32,608 nucleotides of DNA from Nitrospinota bacterium (GCA_029879645.1 JAOUPX010000022.1:1-32608), one strand, 5' to 3'. Numbered from the stretch's first letter, positions 1-7,601 are shown. Translations and numbers: made by a program. The notes: a model not told the origin generated them from the letters alone.

Positions 1-1
1 G

Positions 2-1165
2 GCGATGGAAAATTACCGGGAGCGGTTCGTTACCGGCGCGCTGGCCAGCGGCGTGGCCCCGGACATCGCGCAGGAAATCTGGCGGCAAATGGAAAGCTTC
101 GCCGGGTACGCGTTCTGCAAGGCGCACAGCGCCTCCTTCGCGCTGGTTTCGTACCAGACCGCCTGGCTGAAGGCGCATTATCCGGCGGAGTTCATGGCGG
201 CGGTGCTGTCGAATCAGGGCGGGTTCTACGACACCTGCGCGTATGTCGAAGAGGCGCGGCGGCTGGGTCTCACCCTCCTGCCGCCGGACGTCAACGAAAG
301 CGAATACCGGTTTACCTCCTGCGCAGACCCTGTCACCCTGAGCCTGTCGAAGGGCGGCAGGGTTACCCACACGCATGGCGTGGTCCGCATTGGGTTGATG
401 CAGGTCAAGCATTTGAGCGGCAGTGCTATCGAGTCCATTCTGGAAAACCGGAGAAACGGACCCTACACGTCGCTGGACAATTTTTTATCGCGGGTCACGA
501 TCGATGCCAATGAGACAGAAATGCTCATCCGTTGCGGCGCGATGGACGCATTCGCCAAATCGCGTCCGCAACTGCTGTGGCAATTGAAATTGTTGATGAA
601 GTCGGCGGTACGAATAGCAAACTCTACCTGCAACGGTCAGCGTACATTTCAGGAGGAGCATTTTTACCCTGCTCCCCTGCGACAGGCTCAGGGTGACAAC
701 CTGGAATCCTGTGTAACACGGGAGTACAACTCACACGAAAAACTATGGGCGGAACTGGAATGTCTGGACTTGACGGTGTCGGAGCACCTGCTGGCGCTGT
801 ACGGTGTGGAGGTGGCAGAAAACGGACTCACTTTATCCGAAACAGGACTGGGGGCGTGTCACAACTGGCCGCGGTCGATCCTGCCCATCATTGCCGCGCG
901 TGATTTATCTCAACACGCCGGACGGCTGGTGACGCTGGTCGGCTGGATGGTTACCGCCAAGCGTACGCGTACAGGCAAGCGGGAATTGATGAAGTTCATG
1001 ACCTTGGAGGACCCGACGGCATGTTTCGAGGTGACCCTGTTTCCGAAGATTTACCGTCAGTTCGGCGCGCTGGCTTACGACCGGGGACCGTACATCGTGC
1101 GCGGCCGGGTGGAGCGGGACGGGCAATCCTGTACCCTCACCGCCCTGTGGCTGAACCGGGTTTAA
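2..1165 (+). CDS. dnaE: DNA polymerase III alpha subunit (DnaE family), C-terminal part, 5'-truncated by window edge
   Basis: Replicative or translesion DNA polymerase of the C-family. The frame is open to the left edge, so the ATG at position 5 is an internal methionine and the polymerase core lies outside the window. Visible are the finger-region signature FAGYAFCKAHSASFALVSYQTAWLKA split around residues 32-57, the helix-hairpin-helix region that follows (about 125-190), and a C-terminal OB-fold (about 300-386, VTLVGWMVTAKRTRTGK). The protein ends at the OB-fold and has no long tau-binding tail, which favours a DnaE2/short paralogue over the main replicative DnaE. Two REP-like repeats are translated in frame, giving VTLSLSKG near residue 110 and PLRQAQGD near residue 225, both in loops between domains. 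The family assignment is firm. The paralogue type is inferred. Confidence 0.9.
   Translation, partial: AMENYRERFVTGALASGVAPDIAQEIWRQMESFAGYAFCKAHSASFALVSYQTAWLKAHYPAEFMAAVLSNQGGFYDTCAYVEEARRLGLTLLPPDVNESEYRFTSCADPVTLSLSKGGRVTHTHGVVRIGLMQVKHLSGSAIESILENRRNGPYTSLDNFLSRVTIDANETEMLIRCGAMDAFAKSRPQLLWQLKLLMKSAVRIANSTCNGQRTFQEEHFYPAPLRQAQGDNLESCVTREYNSHEKLWAELECLDLTVSEHLLALYGVEVAENGLTLSETGLGACHNWPRSILPIIAARDLSQHAGRLVTLVGWMVTAKRTRTGKRELMKFMTLEDPTACFEVTLFPKIYRQFGALAYDRGPYIVRGRVERDGQSCTLTALWLNRV
331..365. repeat. REP-like palindromic repeat, copy 1, inside dnaE
   Basis: The core cctgagcctgtcgaaggg belongs to a repeat type seen in many environmental genomes, often translated as TLSLSKG. Copy 2, read on the opposite strand, matches 31 of 35 positions, and 23 of 24 in the core (331-354). 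It is flanked by a short outer inverted repeat (accctg 327-332, cagggt 358-363). It lies in frame within dnaE and adds residues that standard DnaE proteins do not have at this loop. Confidence 0.8.
664..698. repeat. REP-like palindromic repeat, copy 2 (inverted relative to copy 1), inside dnaE
   Basis: The core ccctgcgacaggctcaggg is the reverse complement of the copy at 331-365 with one core mismatch. It is translated in frame as PLRQAQGD, in the variable linker between the helix-hairpin-helix region and the OB-fold. The two copies are about 300 bp apart in opposite orientation, so the transcript could pair between them. Confidence 0.8.
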
Positions 1166-1174
1166 TGCCACAAA

Positions 1175-1205
1175 ATGATATCATAATGATATTGTTTTAT
1201 GATAT
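1175..1205 (+). promoter_or_regulatory. Candidate operator/promoter region of the toxin-antitoxin operon
   Basis: Three direct copies of ATGATAT start at 1175, 1186 and 1199, and the first forms the perfect palindrome atgatatcat (1175-1184). The AT-rich segment sits 20-50 bp ahead of the antitoxin start. Ribbon-helix-helix antitoxins usually repress their own operon by binding such repeated or palindromic sites. No confident -35/-10 pair could be chosen inside the repeats, so the operator role is inferred. Confidence 0.45.
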
Positions 1206-1226
1206 TATAAAGTCAGGAGAAAACCC

Positions 1227-1559
1227 ATGAAAACAAAATCCAAGGCTTCCGCCAGAACTCTTTCAAAAAGAAAAACTCCAAAGGACAGGCCGGCGAGCGG
1301 AAAGATGATCAGCCTGCGGGGCATCGACCCCGCCTTGTCCCAAAAAATCAAGTCGGAGGCGAAAAAAGAGAACAAAAGCATCAACCAGTTTCTGGTGGAT
1401 ACTCTGAGAAAGGGCCTGGGAGTAGGGAAAAATAAAAAGTTCACCCGCGTCTTTCACGATCTGGACGACCTCTTCGGAAAATGGTCTGAAAAGGAGTTCC
1501 GTCAGATTCAAGGCCGGCTTGAAGCGCAAAGAACCATCGATCCCGAGCTGTGGCAATGA
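1227..1559 (+). CDS. Ribbon-helix-helix antitoxin, VapB-like
   Basis: A 110-residue protein with a basic N-terminal tail (about residues 1-25). It is followed by a predicted ribbon-helix-helix DNA-binding region (about 27-66, core ISLRGIDPALSQKIKSEAKK, then a helix ending in LVDTLRKGLG) and a C-terminal segment likely to wrap the toxin. AGGAGA at 1215-1220 lies six bases before the ATG. Its TGA overlaps the start of the PIN-domain gene (ATGA), the usual arrangement of antitoxin-toxin pairs, which suggests translational coupling. Role: neutralises the downstream toxin and probably represses the operon. The RHH assignment rests on sequence pattern only. Confidence 0.75.
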   Translation: MKTKSKASARTLSKRKTPKDRPASGKMISLRGIDPALSQKIKSEAKKENKSINQFLVDTLRKGLGVGKNKKFTRVFHDLDDLFGKWSEKEFRQIQGRLEAQRTIDPELWQ

Positions 1560-1945
1560 CTCCCCTTCTGATCGATACCAACATCTACAGTTATGCTCTC
1601 CGGGGCGAAGAAGAAGTGGTGACCCTGCTTCAACGCGCGCCCCGAATAGGTATTTCAACGATCAGCGTGGGGGAATTGCTGGCTGGATTCAAAGCGGGCT
1701 CTCAGGAACAGAAAAACCGGGACGAGCTGGCCGTCTTTCTGGATTCCCCCCGTGTGTCGGTATTTCCCATCGATACCGATACCGCCGAATTTTATTCGGA
1801 AATCTGGTCCAGACTGCGGAGCCAGGGAACCCCCATCCCCACCAACGACCTTTGGATTGCGGCCACGGCGTTTCAGCATGGCATGAAACTGTTCACCAAA
1901 GACGAACACTTCAAAAACGTCCCTGGATTGTTTCTGGCCTCTTGA
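1556..1945 (+). CDS. PIN-domain ribonuclease toxin, VapC-like
   Basis: A 129-residue PIN-domain protein. The acidic metal-binding residues of the family are visible: D7 in LLIDTN, E40 in VGELLAG, D98 in TNDLWIAA and D116 in FTKDEHF, so the active site looks intact. VapC toxins are Mg/Mn-dependent endoribonucleases, often cutting tRNA or rRNA. The ATG at 1556 was chosen over the GTG at 1550 because it gives the ATGA overlap with the antitoxin stop and places the IDTN motif at the usual distance from the N-terminus. The RNA target cannot be predicted. Confidence 0.88.
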   Translation: MTPLLIDTNIYSYALRGEEEVVTLLQRAPRIGISTISVGELLAGFKAGSQEQKNRDELAVFLDSPRVSVFPIDTDTAEFYSEIWSRLRSQGTPIPTNDLWIAATAFQHGMKLFTKDEHFKNVPGLFLAS

Positions 1946-1993
1946 TCCACAACAACGGTTATCTGTTCCGAGAACCCAGGATATCCGCCAAAA

Positions 1994-2002
1994 TGTTATA
2001 AT
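1994..2002 (+). promoter_or_regulatory. Extended -10 promoter for the radical SAM gene
   Basis: TGTTATAAT at 1994-2002 is a TGn extended -10 followed by a perfect TATAAT hexamer. No good -35 box is seen 16-18 bp upstream, which extended -10 promoters can do without. Predicted transcription start is near 2009, giving a leader of only about 20 nt with no clear Shine-Dalgarno site before the ATG at 2030. Prediction from sequence only. Confidence 0.5.
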
Positions 2003-2029
2003 CAGTCACAATTCCTTCTAAGACGCGCG

Positions 2030-3016
2030 ATGACTGAGAAGACTCCAACATTTCAAATCGATTCTAAAGACTTTGAGCCGGCGTATATGGAACTGTTCCG
2101 GACGGGAGAGTTGTATCGCCGGTCGCGGGAAGGTCTGCGGCACTTGAAAAGTTGCAAGGTGTGCCCGCGCGACTGCGAGGTGGACCGGCTCAACAACGAA
2201 TGGGCTTTGTGCAAAACCGGGCGCTATGCCTGGGTGTCGAGCCATTTCCCTCATTTCGGCGAAGAAGACTGCCTGCGCGGCTGGAACGGGAGCGGAACGA
2301 TTTTCTTTTCGATGTGCAACCTGAAGTGCGTGTTCTGCCAGAATCACGATATCAGCCAGAAGCAGGACGGGTTTGAGGCACAGCCGGAAATGCTGGCGCA
2401 GATGATGCTCGAACTGCAGGAGAAGGGATGCCACAACATCAATTTCGTGACACCGGAACATGTCGTGCCGCAGATTCTGGAAGCCCTGCCTCTCGCCGTG
2501 CAGATGGGTTTGCGTCTGCCGCTGGTGTACAACACCGGTGCTTATGATTCGCTGGAGAGTCTCCAGTTGATGGACGGCGTGGTGGATCTCTACATGCCGG
2601 ATTTCAAATACTGGTCGGAGGAGTTATCGGCCAAATATCTGAAGGCGAAACATTATCCGCGGGCGGCGAAGGCGGTGATCCAGGAAATGCAGAGACAGGT
2701 GGGCGATCTGGTGTTCGACGAAAAGGGATTGGCGAAGCGCGGGGTGCTGGTGCGCCACCTGGTGATGCCGGACAACGCGGAAGATTCGCGGCATATCATG
2801 AGGTTTCTCGCTCGGGAAGTATCGCCTCACACGTATATCAATATTATGGACCAGTACCGCCCGGCGTGGAAAGTGACGGAGAATCGCTACCGCGAAATCA
2901 ACCGGCGGACGACTTCGGAGGAGCATCAGGCAACCCTCCGCATCGCACAGGAGGAAGGCCTCTACCGATTTGACACGCGCAATCCTGCGGCGCATCTGGC
3001 TTTCACCCTGCCTTGA
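2030..3016 (+). CDS. Radical SAM protein, PflX / pyruvate-formate-lyase-activating-like
   Basis: A 328-residue radical SAM enzyme. The [4Fe-4S]-binding motif C-x3-C-x2-C is at C96, C100 and C103 (CNLKCVFCQN), preceded by FFSM. An N-terminal cysteine group (C42, C45, C49, C61, pattern CxxCPRxC) is typical of the PflX/COG1313 subgroup. These enzymes bind S-adenosylmethionine and probably act as glycyl-radical or related activases, but the physiological substrate of this subgroup is poorly established. No glycyl-radical enzyme is encoded nearby, so the partner is unknown. It is followed after 51 bases by the broken cupin gene on the same strand. Confidence 0.85.
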   Translation: MTEKTPTFQIDSKDFEPAYMELFRTGELYRRSREGLRHLKSCKVCPRDCEVDRLNNEWALCKTGRYAWVSSHFPHFGEEDCLRGWNGSGTIFFSMCNLKCVFCQNHDISQKQDGFEAQPEMLAQMMLELQEKGCHNINFVTPEHVVPQILEALPLAVQMGLRLPLVYNTGAYDSLESLQLMDGVVDLYMPDFKYWSEELSAKYLKAKHYPRAAKAVIQEMQRQVGDLVFDEKGLAKRGVLVRHLVMPDNAEDSRHIMRFLAREVSPHTYINIMDQYRPAWKVTENRYREINRRTTSEEHQATLRIAQEEGLYRFDTRNPAAHLAFTLP

Positions 3017-3067
3017 AACCTGCATGAAATGCGATAGGACGACCCACGCACAACATCGGATAAACAG

Positions 3068-3362
3068 ATGATGGATCAGGATCAAATCACAAAGGACTGG
3101 AACCGACGGAGTTATTCTTGCGATCTATGGACCGACCCGCCGGGTCAGGCCTGGGAAAATTTTGTTCATGCCGTGGACGAATTGGTGATGCTCATCAAAG
3201 GAACGATAGCGCTCGAAATACAAGGTCAACCTTTGAAACCCGAACCGGGCCAGGAAATAGTTATTCCAGCCGTACACTCTGCACAGTGTACGCAACACTA
3301 GCGGCACCACCGTACGCTGGTTGTACGGTTACAAGCAAAACAGCCCACTGCGTACCGCATAA
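3068..3362 (+). pseudogene. Small cupin-domain protein, broken by a one-base frameshift
   Basis: The first frame (3068-3301, 77 residues) reads like a single-domain cupin: DLWTDPPGQAWENFVHAVDE, LVMLIKGTIALEIQG, PGQEIVIPA. It then ends early. From 3282 the next frame continues the family's C-terminus (HSVRNTSGTTVRWLYGYK, stop at 3360-3362). Skipping one base near 3278-3281 joins them as IPA-VHS-HSVRN, exactly the family spacing. This indicates a single-base insertion, from mutation or sequencing error. An 8-bp perfect hairpin spans the break. The intact protein would be about 97 residues. Its ligand is unknown. Confidence 0.75.
3271..3329. repeat. Two consecutive inverted repeats across the cupin frameshift
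   Basis: The arms cgtacact (3271-3278) and agtgtacg (3285-3292) pair perfectly with a 6-nt loop. The arms accgtac (3309-3315) and gtacggt (3323-3329) pair perfectly with a 7-nt loop. The first hairpin contains the inferred extra base. The second lies within conserved coding sequence (VRWLYGY), so it may be coincidental. Confidence 0.55.
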
Positions 3363-3419
3363 TTTTTTTTTGATCGTGAAATTCGACACCAAAGTTTCCC
3401 AAAAACTCCTCAAAACTTC

Positions 3420-3448
3420 TTGCCTTTACCCTAAAAGACCACTAGCAT
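3420..3448 (+). promoter_or_regulatory. Candidate promoter for the YkgJ-family gene
   Basis: TTGCCT (3420-3425) and TAGCAT (3443-3448) are separated by 17 bp, and each matches four of six consensus bases. The start would fall near 3455, leaving a leader of about 55 nt. A weak 4-bp hairpin followed by nine T residues (3349-3371) just upstream could end transcription of the preceding genes. Both calls are tentative. Confidence 0.3.
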
Positions 3449-3509
3449 AGGGGAGTTTTTTGCAGTTCCTCAAATCATCTGCGAACTAAACCACCGATAG
3501 GAAATTTTC

Positions 3510-3953
3510 ATGGCTAAGAAAAAAATCACAAATCCCTGGGATCAATGCAAGAAATGCCTGCCGGCAAAATGCTGTACATATTTCGCTTTAGAGGTGGACG
3601 AACCAGAGGATCGCAAGGATTTCGAAGCCATGTTGTGGCAAATTGCGCACAAAGGTGTGTCGTTTTATATTTACCGGAAGGCATGGTACATCATGGTGGA
3701 TTCGGTTTGCGAATTCCTCACTCCTGAGAACAAGTGTGGCATCTACGAAACCCGTCCCTACATTTGCAAAGAGCACAGCATTGATTCCTGCGAATACACC
3801 GATGGCGACTACGGATTCACAGAACACTTCAAGTCCTATGATGAATTGTTGGCCTGGATCAAAGAGAACACCAACTTTCGTTTTAAAGACCGGCATAAAA
3901 CCGAAGAGCCTTCAAAAAGCAAAGTTCGCTCTCTCAAATCAGCCCTCGGCTAA
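3510..3953 (+). CDS. YkgJ-family cysteine cluster protein
   Basis: A 147-residue protein with eight cysteines in the YkgJ/UPF0153 arrangement: C13-x2-C16-x4-CC (21, 22), then C67, C76 (NKCGIYETRP), C86 and C94. The motif CxIYxxRPxxC is diagnostic of the family, which is thought to bind a metal, possibly zinc or an Fe-S cluster. Biochemical function is unknown. The tail after residue 125 is basic and probably disordered. The gene ends about 50 bp before the strong hairpin that terminates the convergent ribosomal operon. Confidence 0.85.
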   Translation: MAKKKITNPWDQCKKCLPAKCCTYFALEVDEPEDRKDFEAMLWQIAHKGVSFYIYRKAWYIMVDSVCEFLTPENKCGIYETRPYICKEHSIDSCEYTDGDYGFTEHFKSYDELLAWIKENTNFRFKDRHKTEEPSKSKVRSLKSALG

Positions 3954-4002
3954 ATCCCTCCAGTTTTCGTTTCTGAGTACCGGTTCCTTAATATTTCCAA
4001 AT

Positions 4003-4039
4003 AAAAAACCCCAACCGGGACCTGGTCCCGGTTGGGGTT
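4003..4039 (-). terminator. Intrinsic terminator at the end of the ribosomal superoperon
   Basis: A perfect 14-bp stem: aaccccaaccggga (4007-4020) pairs with tcccggttggggtt (4026-4039) across a 5-nt loop. On the - strand it is followed by a T-rich tract (complement of the A run 4003-4008). It lies 21 nt after the rplQ stop. The + strand side lacks a T run, so it mainly serves the - strand, though the hairpin may also slow transcription from the YkgJ-family gene. Confidence 0.92.
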
Positions 4040-4060
4040 ATAAAAATTATCGGTCTAAAA

Positions 4061-4645
4061 CTATTTCTTTTTAGACGAGGCCTTTTTGGTGGCTGATTTC
4101 GCCGGTTTTTTCGCGGGGGCCTTTTGGGTGGCTGTCTTTTTCTTATCGCCCTCTTTAGCTTCCGCCGGTTTCTTTTTGGCTTCCGCTTTTTGGGTTTCTT
4201 TCTTTTCCGGTTTAGCTTCGGCCTTCTTGTCTTCCTTTTTCGGTTGGGCTTTCTTGCCTGCCTTGACTTTGGGCTCCGGCGCTTCCTCTTCGCGGTCGAC
4301 CAATTCGATGAAGGCCATAGGCGCGTCATCGCCCAGGCGGTTTCCGATTTTTATAATCCGGGTGTATCCACCGTTCCTTTGGGCATATCGTTCTGAAAGC
4401 GGACCGAACAATTTAACGAATGCTTCTTTTTCCGTAACCACCTTACGGGCCAGGCGTTTGGCATGAAGAGTTCCCTTTTTGCCAAGGGTGATCGTTTTTT
4501 CCACATGACCACGCAATTCCTTTGCCTTGGCGAGGGTGGTACGGATACGCTCACGCCGGATCAGAGCGGTAACCATATTCCTGAACAACGCTTTGCGGTG
4601 GGCGGTGGTGCGGCCCAGTTTTCGGCCAGATTTCAAATGTCGCAT
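4061..4645 (-). CDS. rplQ: 50S ribosomal protein L17 with long basic C-terminal extension
   Basis: Residues 1-117 are a normal L17 ([20 protein letters not shown] near the start), a protein of the large subunit near the peptide exit tunnel. Residues 118-194 are an extra tail of about 77 residues made almost only of Lys, Ala, Glu, Pro and Thr, with AEAK and KKPA-like repeats, predicted to be disordered. Bacterial L17 is usually about 115-130 residues. It is the last gene of the superoperon, after rpoA as in most bacteria, and is followed by the terminator. Confidence 0.97.
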   Translation of the reverse strand: MRHLKSGRKLGRTTAHRKALFRNMVTALIRRERIRTTLAKAKELRGHVEKTITLGKKGTLHAKRLARKVVTEKEAFVKLFGPLSERYAQRNGGYTRIIKIGNRLGDDAPMAFIELVDREEEAPEPKVKAGKKAQPKKEDKKAEAKPEKKETQKAEAKKKPAEAKEGDKKKTATQKAPAKKPAKSATKKASSKKK

Positions 4646-4679
4646 GAGATTATCCTTGTTTCCTTCCTGATTCTACCCG

Positions 4680-5708
4680 TTAGGTCCGCTCGACGTCGGT
4701 TTCCATTTCTTTTTTCTTGCGTATGGCGGCGATCTGCTTGAGGTCTTCTTCCTCGATTTTAATACCCAGGTGCAGCCCCATCTCTTCGAGAATTTCTTTG
4801 ATCTCGTTCAGGGATTTGCGGCCAAAGTTCCGGGTTTTCAGCATTTCGCCATCGCCCTTTTGCACCAGCTCGTAGATGGTCTGGATGTTGGCGTTCTTCA
4901 GACAATTGTAGGAACGCACGGACAACTCCAACTCTTCCACGCTTTTAGCCAGGTTGGTAATCATCTTTTGCTTCTTTTCGTCAACCTGGGGTTGGACCTG
5001 CTCTGGCTCTTCATCGAAGTTGATGAAAATCTGCATGTGGTCCTTAACAATTTTAGCGGCATGAGCGACGGCATCTTCCGGAGAGATGCTTCCATCTGCC
5101 CACAGTTCCATGACCAATGCGTCGAAATCCGTCGACTGGCCCACACGTGTTTTTTCGACCGTATAATTGACTTTCTCAATGGGAGAAAACAGGGCATCGA
5201 CCGGGATCATCTGCACTGATTCGGCGCTGAGATCATGACGATCTGCGGGCACATAGCCCCGGCCTCTTTGTACGATGACTTCCAGATCCAACGCTCCGCT
5301 ATTGTCAAGTATGGCGATAGGTTGATCGGGGTTGAGGATTTCTACATCGGGATCACTTTCAAAATCCCCCGCAACCACTTTACCCGGTGTGTTTTTCTTA
5401 AGATACATTCTTTTTTGATCAGCTGTTCCGGACATCTTGAGTTTCAACTGCTTCAGGTTGAGAATGATTTCGCTGACATCCTCCATGACACCTGGGATCG
5501 AGGAAAACTCATGATAAATCCCTTCGAACTTGGCCCCGATGATGGCCGCTCCCTGCAGTGAGGACAGCAACATCCGACGCAGAGAATTACCGACGGTAAC
5601 ACCATATCCCCGCTCGAATGGACCGGCTCGGAATTTGGCGTAATTCCCCGTTTTGGTTTTCTTGTCAAAATCGATACGTTTGGGTTTAACGATGCCTTGC
5701 ATCACCAT
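4680..5708 (-). CDS. rpoA: DNA-directed RNA polymerase subunit alpha
   Basis: A 342-residue alpha subunit. The N-terminal assembly domain (about 1-235) contains the dimerisation segment ([18 protein letters not shown]). A charged linker leads to the C-terminal domain (about 255-320, [17 protein letters not shown] and [18 protein letters not shown]), which binds UP elements and activators. Of two ATGs six bases apart, the upstream one is chosen because GGAGG lies nine bases before it. It sits between rpsD and rplQ, the standard alpha-operon position. Confidence 0.98.
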   Translation of the reverse strand: MVMQGIVKPKRIDFDKKTKTGNYAKFRAGPFERGYGVTVGNSLRRMLLSSLQGAAIIGAKFEGIYHEFSSIPGVMEDVSEIILNLKQLKLKMSGTADQKRMYLKKNTPGKVVAGDFESDPDVEILNPDQPIAILDNSGALDLEVIVQRGRGYVPADRHDLSAESVQMIPVDALFSPIEKVNYTVEKTRVGQSTDFDALVMELWADGSISPEDAVAHAAKIVKDHMQIFINFDEEPEQVQPQVDEKKQKMITNLAKSVEELELSVRSYNCLKNANIQTIYELVQKGDGEMLKTRNFGRKSLNEIKEILEEMGLHLGIKIEEEDLKQIAAIRKKKEMETDVERT

Positions 5709-5789
5709 GTAATCAATCCTCCGACTGAGTCTGTTGTTGACACCCAGAAGATATGTTGAATGATTTAATAATTCCGATTGTGGGGACTA

Positions 5790-6416
5790 TTACCGCGAGT
5801 AAAGCTCGACAATCAATTGTTCCTGAATGGGCTGAGTGACATCCTCCCGGCTTGCGAGAGATTGAACGATTCCTTCCTTCTTGTCGGCGTCAAACACCAA
5901 CCAGGAGGGAAGGGTTTTGCCCTTCATATTATCCAAAGCGGTTTTAATCGGAAATTTTTCCACTTTACTTTGAACCGGCGCTATGACATCCCCTTTTTTC
6001 AAGATATAGGAAGGGACATCCACTTTCTTTCCGTTAACGGTAAAGAATCGATGGCGAACCATTTGCCGCGCTGCGTTTCTGGATCCCGCCCAACCCATCC
6101 GGAAAATGACATTATCAAATCTCATTTCCAACAGTTGAAGGAGGTTTTCCCCGGTAACCCCTTTTTTGCGGTCTGCGACTTTAAAGTACTTTCGGAACTG
6201 CTTTTCCAGAACACCATAAATACGGCGGACTTTCTGCTTTTCTCTCAGCTGAACGCCGTATTCGGAAAATTTGGTCCGGCCCTGGCCATGCTGACCGGGG
6301 GCATAGGCGCGTTTATCGATGGCGCACTTGGGCGTTTCACACCGACTGGCTTTCAAAAACAGTTTTTCGCCTTCTCTCCGGCAAAGCCGGCATACTGAAT
6401 CCGTATATCTTGCCAA
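5790..6416 (-). CDS. rpsD: 30S ribosomal protein S4, zinc-binding form, TTG start
   Basis: A 208-residue S4, a primary 16S rRNA binder that organises 30S assembly. The start is TTG at 6416. AAGGAG lies eight bases before it and the protein then begins MARYTDSVCRLC, the family's standard N-terminus. A TTG two codons upstream (6422) is only two bases from the Shine-Dalgarno site and is rejected. Cysteines C9, C12, C26 and C31 form the zinc-binding N-terminal motif of the C+ type. The S4 RNA-binding domain follows (about 97-160, LLQLLEMRFDNVIFRMGW). Confidence 0.96.
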   Translation of the reverse strand: MARYTDSVCRLCRREGEKLFLKASRCETPKCAIDKRAYAPGQHGQGRTKFSEYGVQLREKQKVRRIYGVLEKQFRKYFKVADRKKGVTGENLLQLLEMRFDNVIFRMGWAGSRNAARQMVRHRFFTVNGKKVDVPSYILKKGDVIAPVQSKVEKFPIKTALDNMKGKTLPSWLVFDADKKEGIVQSLASREDVTQPIQEQLIVELYSR

Positions 6417-6440
6417 ACCCAATACTCCTTTTAAATGAGC

Positions 6441-6830
6441 TTACACTCGTCTGCGTTTACGTGGACGGCACCCGTTGTGAGGAATTGGAGTCTTATCCCG
6501 TATAACGGAAATCTCCATCCCAACCGCCTGCAATGACCGAATGGCGGATTCACGTCCCGCCCCTGGTCCTTTAACATGCACTTCCAGCTTTCTCATTCCC
6601 ATATCCCGGGCCTTAACGGCAGCTTTCTCCGCCGCAACCTGAGCCGCAAAGGGCGTGCTTTTTCGGGAACCTTTAAAACCCTGCGCACCGGCACTTGACC
6701 AGGAAACCACGTTTCCGGACAAATCGCTGATGGTCACGATAGTGTTGTTGAAGGTGGCTTGAATATGAGCTACACCACTTTCGGGAGCCGACTTGCTTTT
6801 CTTTTTACCTGTTTTTGATTTCTTTTCCAT
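6441..6830 (-). CDS. rpsK: 30S ribosomal protein S11
   Basis: A 129-residue S11, part of the 30S platform near the mRNA exit. Recognised from [18 protein letters not shown], the [17 protein letters not shown] segment and the C-terminus [15 protein letters not shown]. The first dozen residues are a lysine/serine-rich extension. It lies between rpsM and rpsD, the standard alpha-operon order, with an 18-nt gap to rpsM. Confidence 0.98.
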   Translation of the reverse strand: MEKKSKTGKKKSKSAPESGVAHIQATFNNTIVTISDLSGNVVSWSSAGAQGFKGSRKSTPFAAQVAAEKAAVKARDMGMRKLEVHVKGPGAGRESAIRSLQAVGMEISVIRDKTPIPHNGCRPRKRRRV

Positions 6831-6847
6831 GATGCCTTCTTTACTAT

Positions 6848-7222
6848 TTATTTTTTAGGTTTGGGGCCGCCAACCAGTTTACGCGGACCTTTGCGGGTGC
6901 GCGCGTTGGTATGGGTACGCTGGCCACGCACCGGCAATCCCCGCCGGTGGCGCAAACCCCGGTAGCACCCGATATCCATCAGGCGCTTCATGTTGATGTT
7001 TACCGCGCGGCGCATATCCCCTTCCACTTCGTATTCTTTTTCTATGATGGACCGGACTTTGGCAATCTGATCTTCCGTCAAATCCTTGATTCGCACTTCC
7101 TGCGGAATTTCCGCCTTCTCAAGAATTTTGGCGGACGTAGTGGGTCCGACGCCATAAATATAGGTCAGGGCGATCAACGCTCGCTTTTCCCTGGGAATGT
7201 CTACACCTGCTATTCGTCCCAC
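6848..7222 (-). CDS. rpsM: 30S ribosomal protein S13, GTG start
   Basis: A 124-residue S13 of the 30S head, which contacts 23S rRNA and L5 (bridge B1) and the P-site tRNA. Begins [13 protein letters not shown], contains the helix-turn segment [12 protein letters not shown] and the [23 protein letters not shown] motif around residues 88-110. The start codon is GTG, preceded by AAGGA with six-base spacing. It opens the alpha block directly after rpmJ with no promoter-sized gap. Confidence 0.97.
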   Translation of the reverse strand: MGRIAGVDIPREKRALIALTYIYGVGPTTSAKILEKAEIPQEVRIKDLTEDQIAKVRSIIEKEYEVEGDMRRAVNINMKRLMDIGCYRGLRHRRGLPVRGQRTHTNARTRKGPRKLVGGPKPKK

Positions 7223-7254
7223 ACGCTATCCTTTCTCAACCTGGGTTAAATCCA

Positions 7255-7368
7255 TCATCCTTGCCTCTGTTTGTGCTTTGGATTTTCGCAAATCACTCGC
7301 ACCACACCGCGTCGGCGGATCACTTTACATTTGATACAAATCGGTTTTACGGATGATCTGACCTTCAT
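7255..7368 (-). CDS. rpmJ: 50S ribosomal protein L36, zinc-binding form
   Basis: A 37-residue protein: [20 protein letters not shown], then a basic stretch with a third cysteine and ending HKQRQG. Zinc ligands C11, C14, C27 and H32 are all present, so this is the C+ form. It contacts 23S rRNA in the large subunit. It lies between infA (12-nt gap) and rpsM (32-nt gap), the normal spc-operon end. Confidence 0.96.
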   Translation of the reverse strand: MKVRSSVKPICIKCKVIRRRGVVRVICENPKHKQRQG

Positions 7369-7380
7369 AATACACCTTCT

Positions 7381-7599
7381 TTATTTATAGCGATACGTAA
7401 TACGTCCGCGCGTTAAATCGTACGGCGATAATTGCACTTTAACTTTATCCCCGGACAAAATGCGTATGAAATGCATCCTCATTTTCCCGGAGATATGCGC
7501 CAGGATTTTATGCCCGTTTTCCAACTCCACTCGAAACATGGCGTTAGGCAGGGGTTCCAGAACGGTCCCTTCGACCTCTATTGCTTCTTCTTTGGACAT
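7381..7599 (-). CDS. infA: Translation initiation factor IF-1
   Basis: A 72-residue single OB-fold protein that binds the A site of the 30S subunit during initiation. Recognised from [39 protein letters not shown] and [12 protein letters not shown]. The ATG at 7599 gives the usual 72-residue length. An in-frame TTG two codons upstream overlaps the adk stop and is not favoured. It follows adk directly with a 2-nt gap. The map gene often found between adk and infA is absent. Confidence 0.97.
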   Translation of the reverse strand: MSKEEAIEVEGTVLEPLPNAMFRVELENGHKILAHISGKMRMHFIRILSGDKVKVQLSPYDLTRGRITYRYK

Positions 7600-7601
7600 A
7601 A

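Noticed and set aside
3401-3460. Inverted repeat aaaaactcc / ggagttttt
   Set aside because: The 42-nt loop is too long for a convincing terminator or operator; the arms are low complexity.
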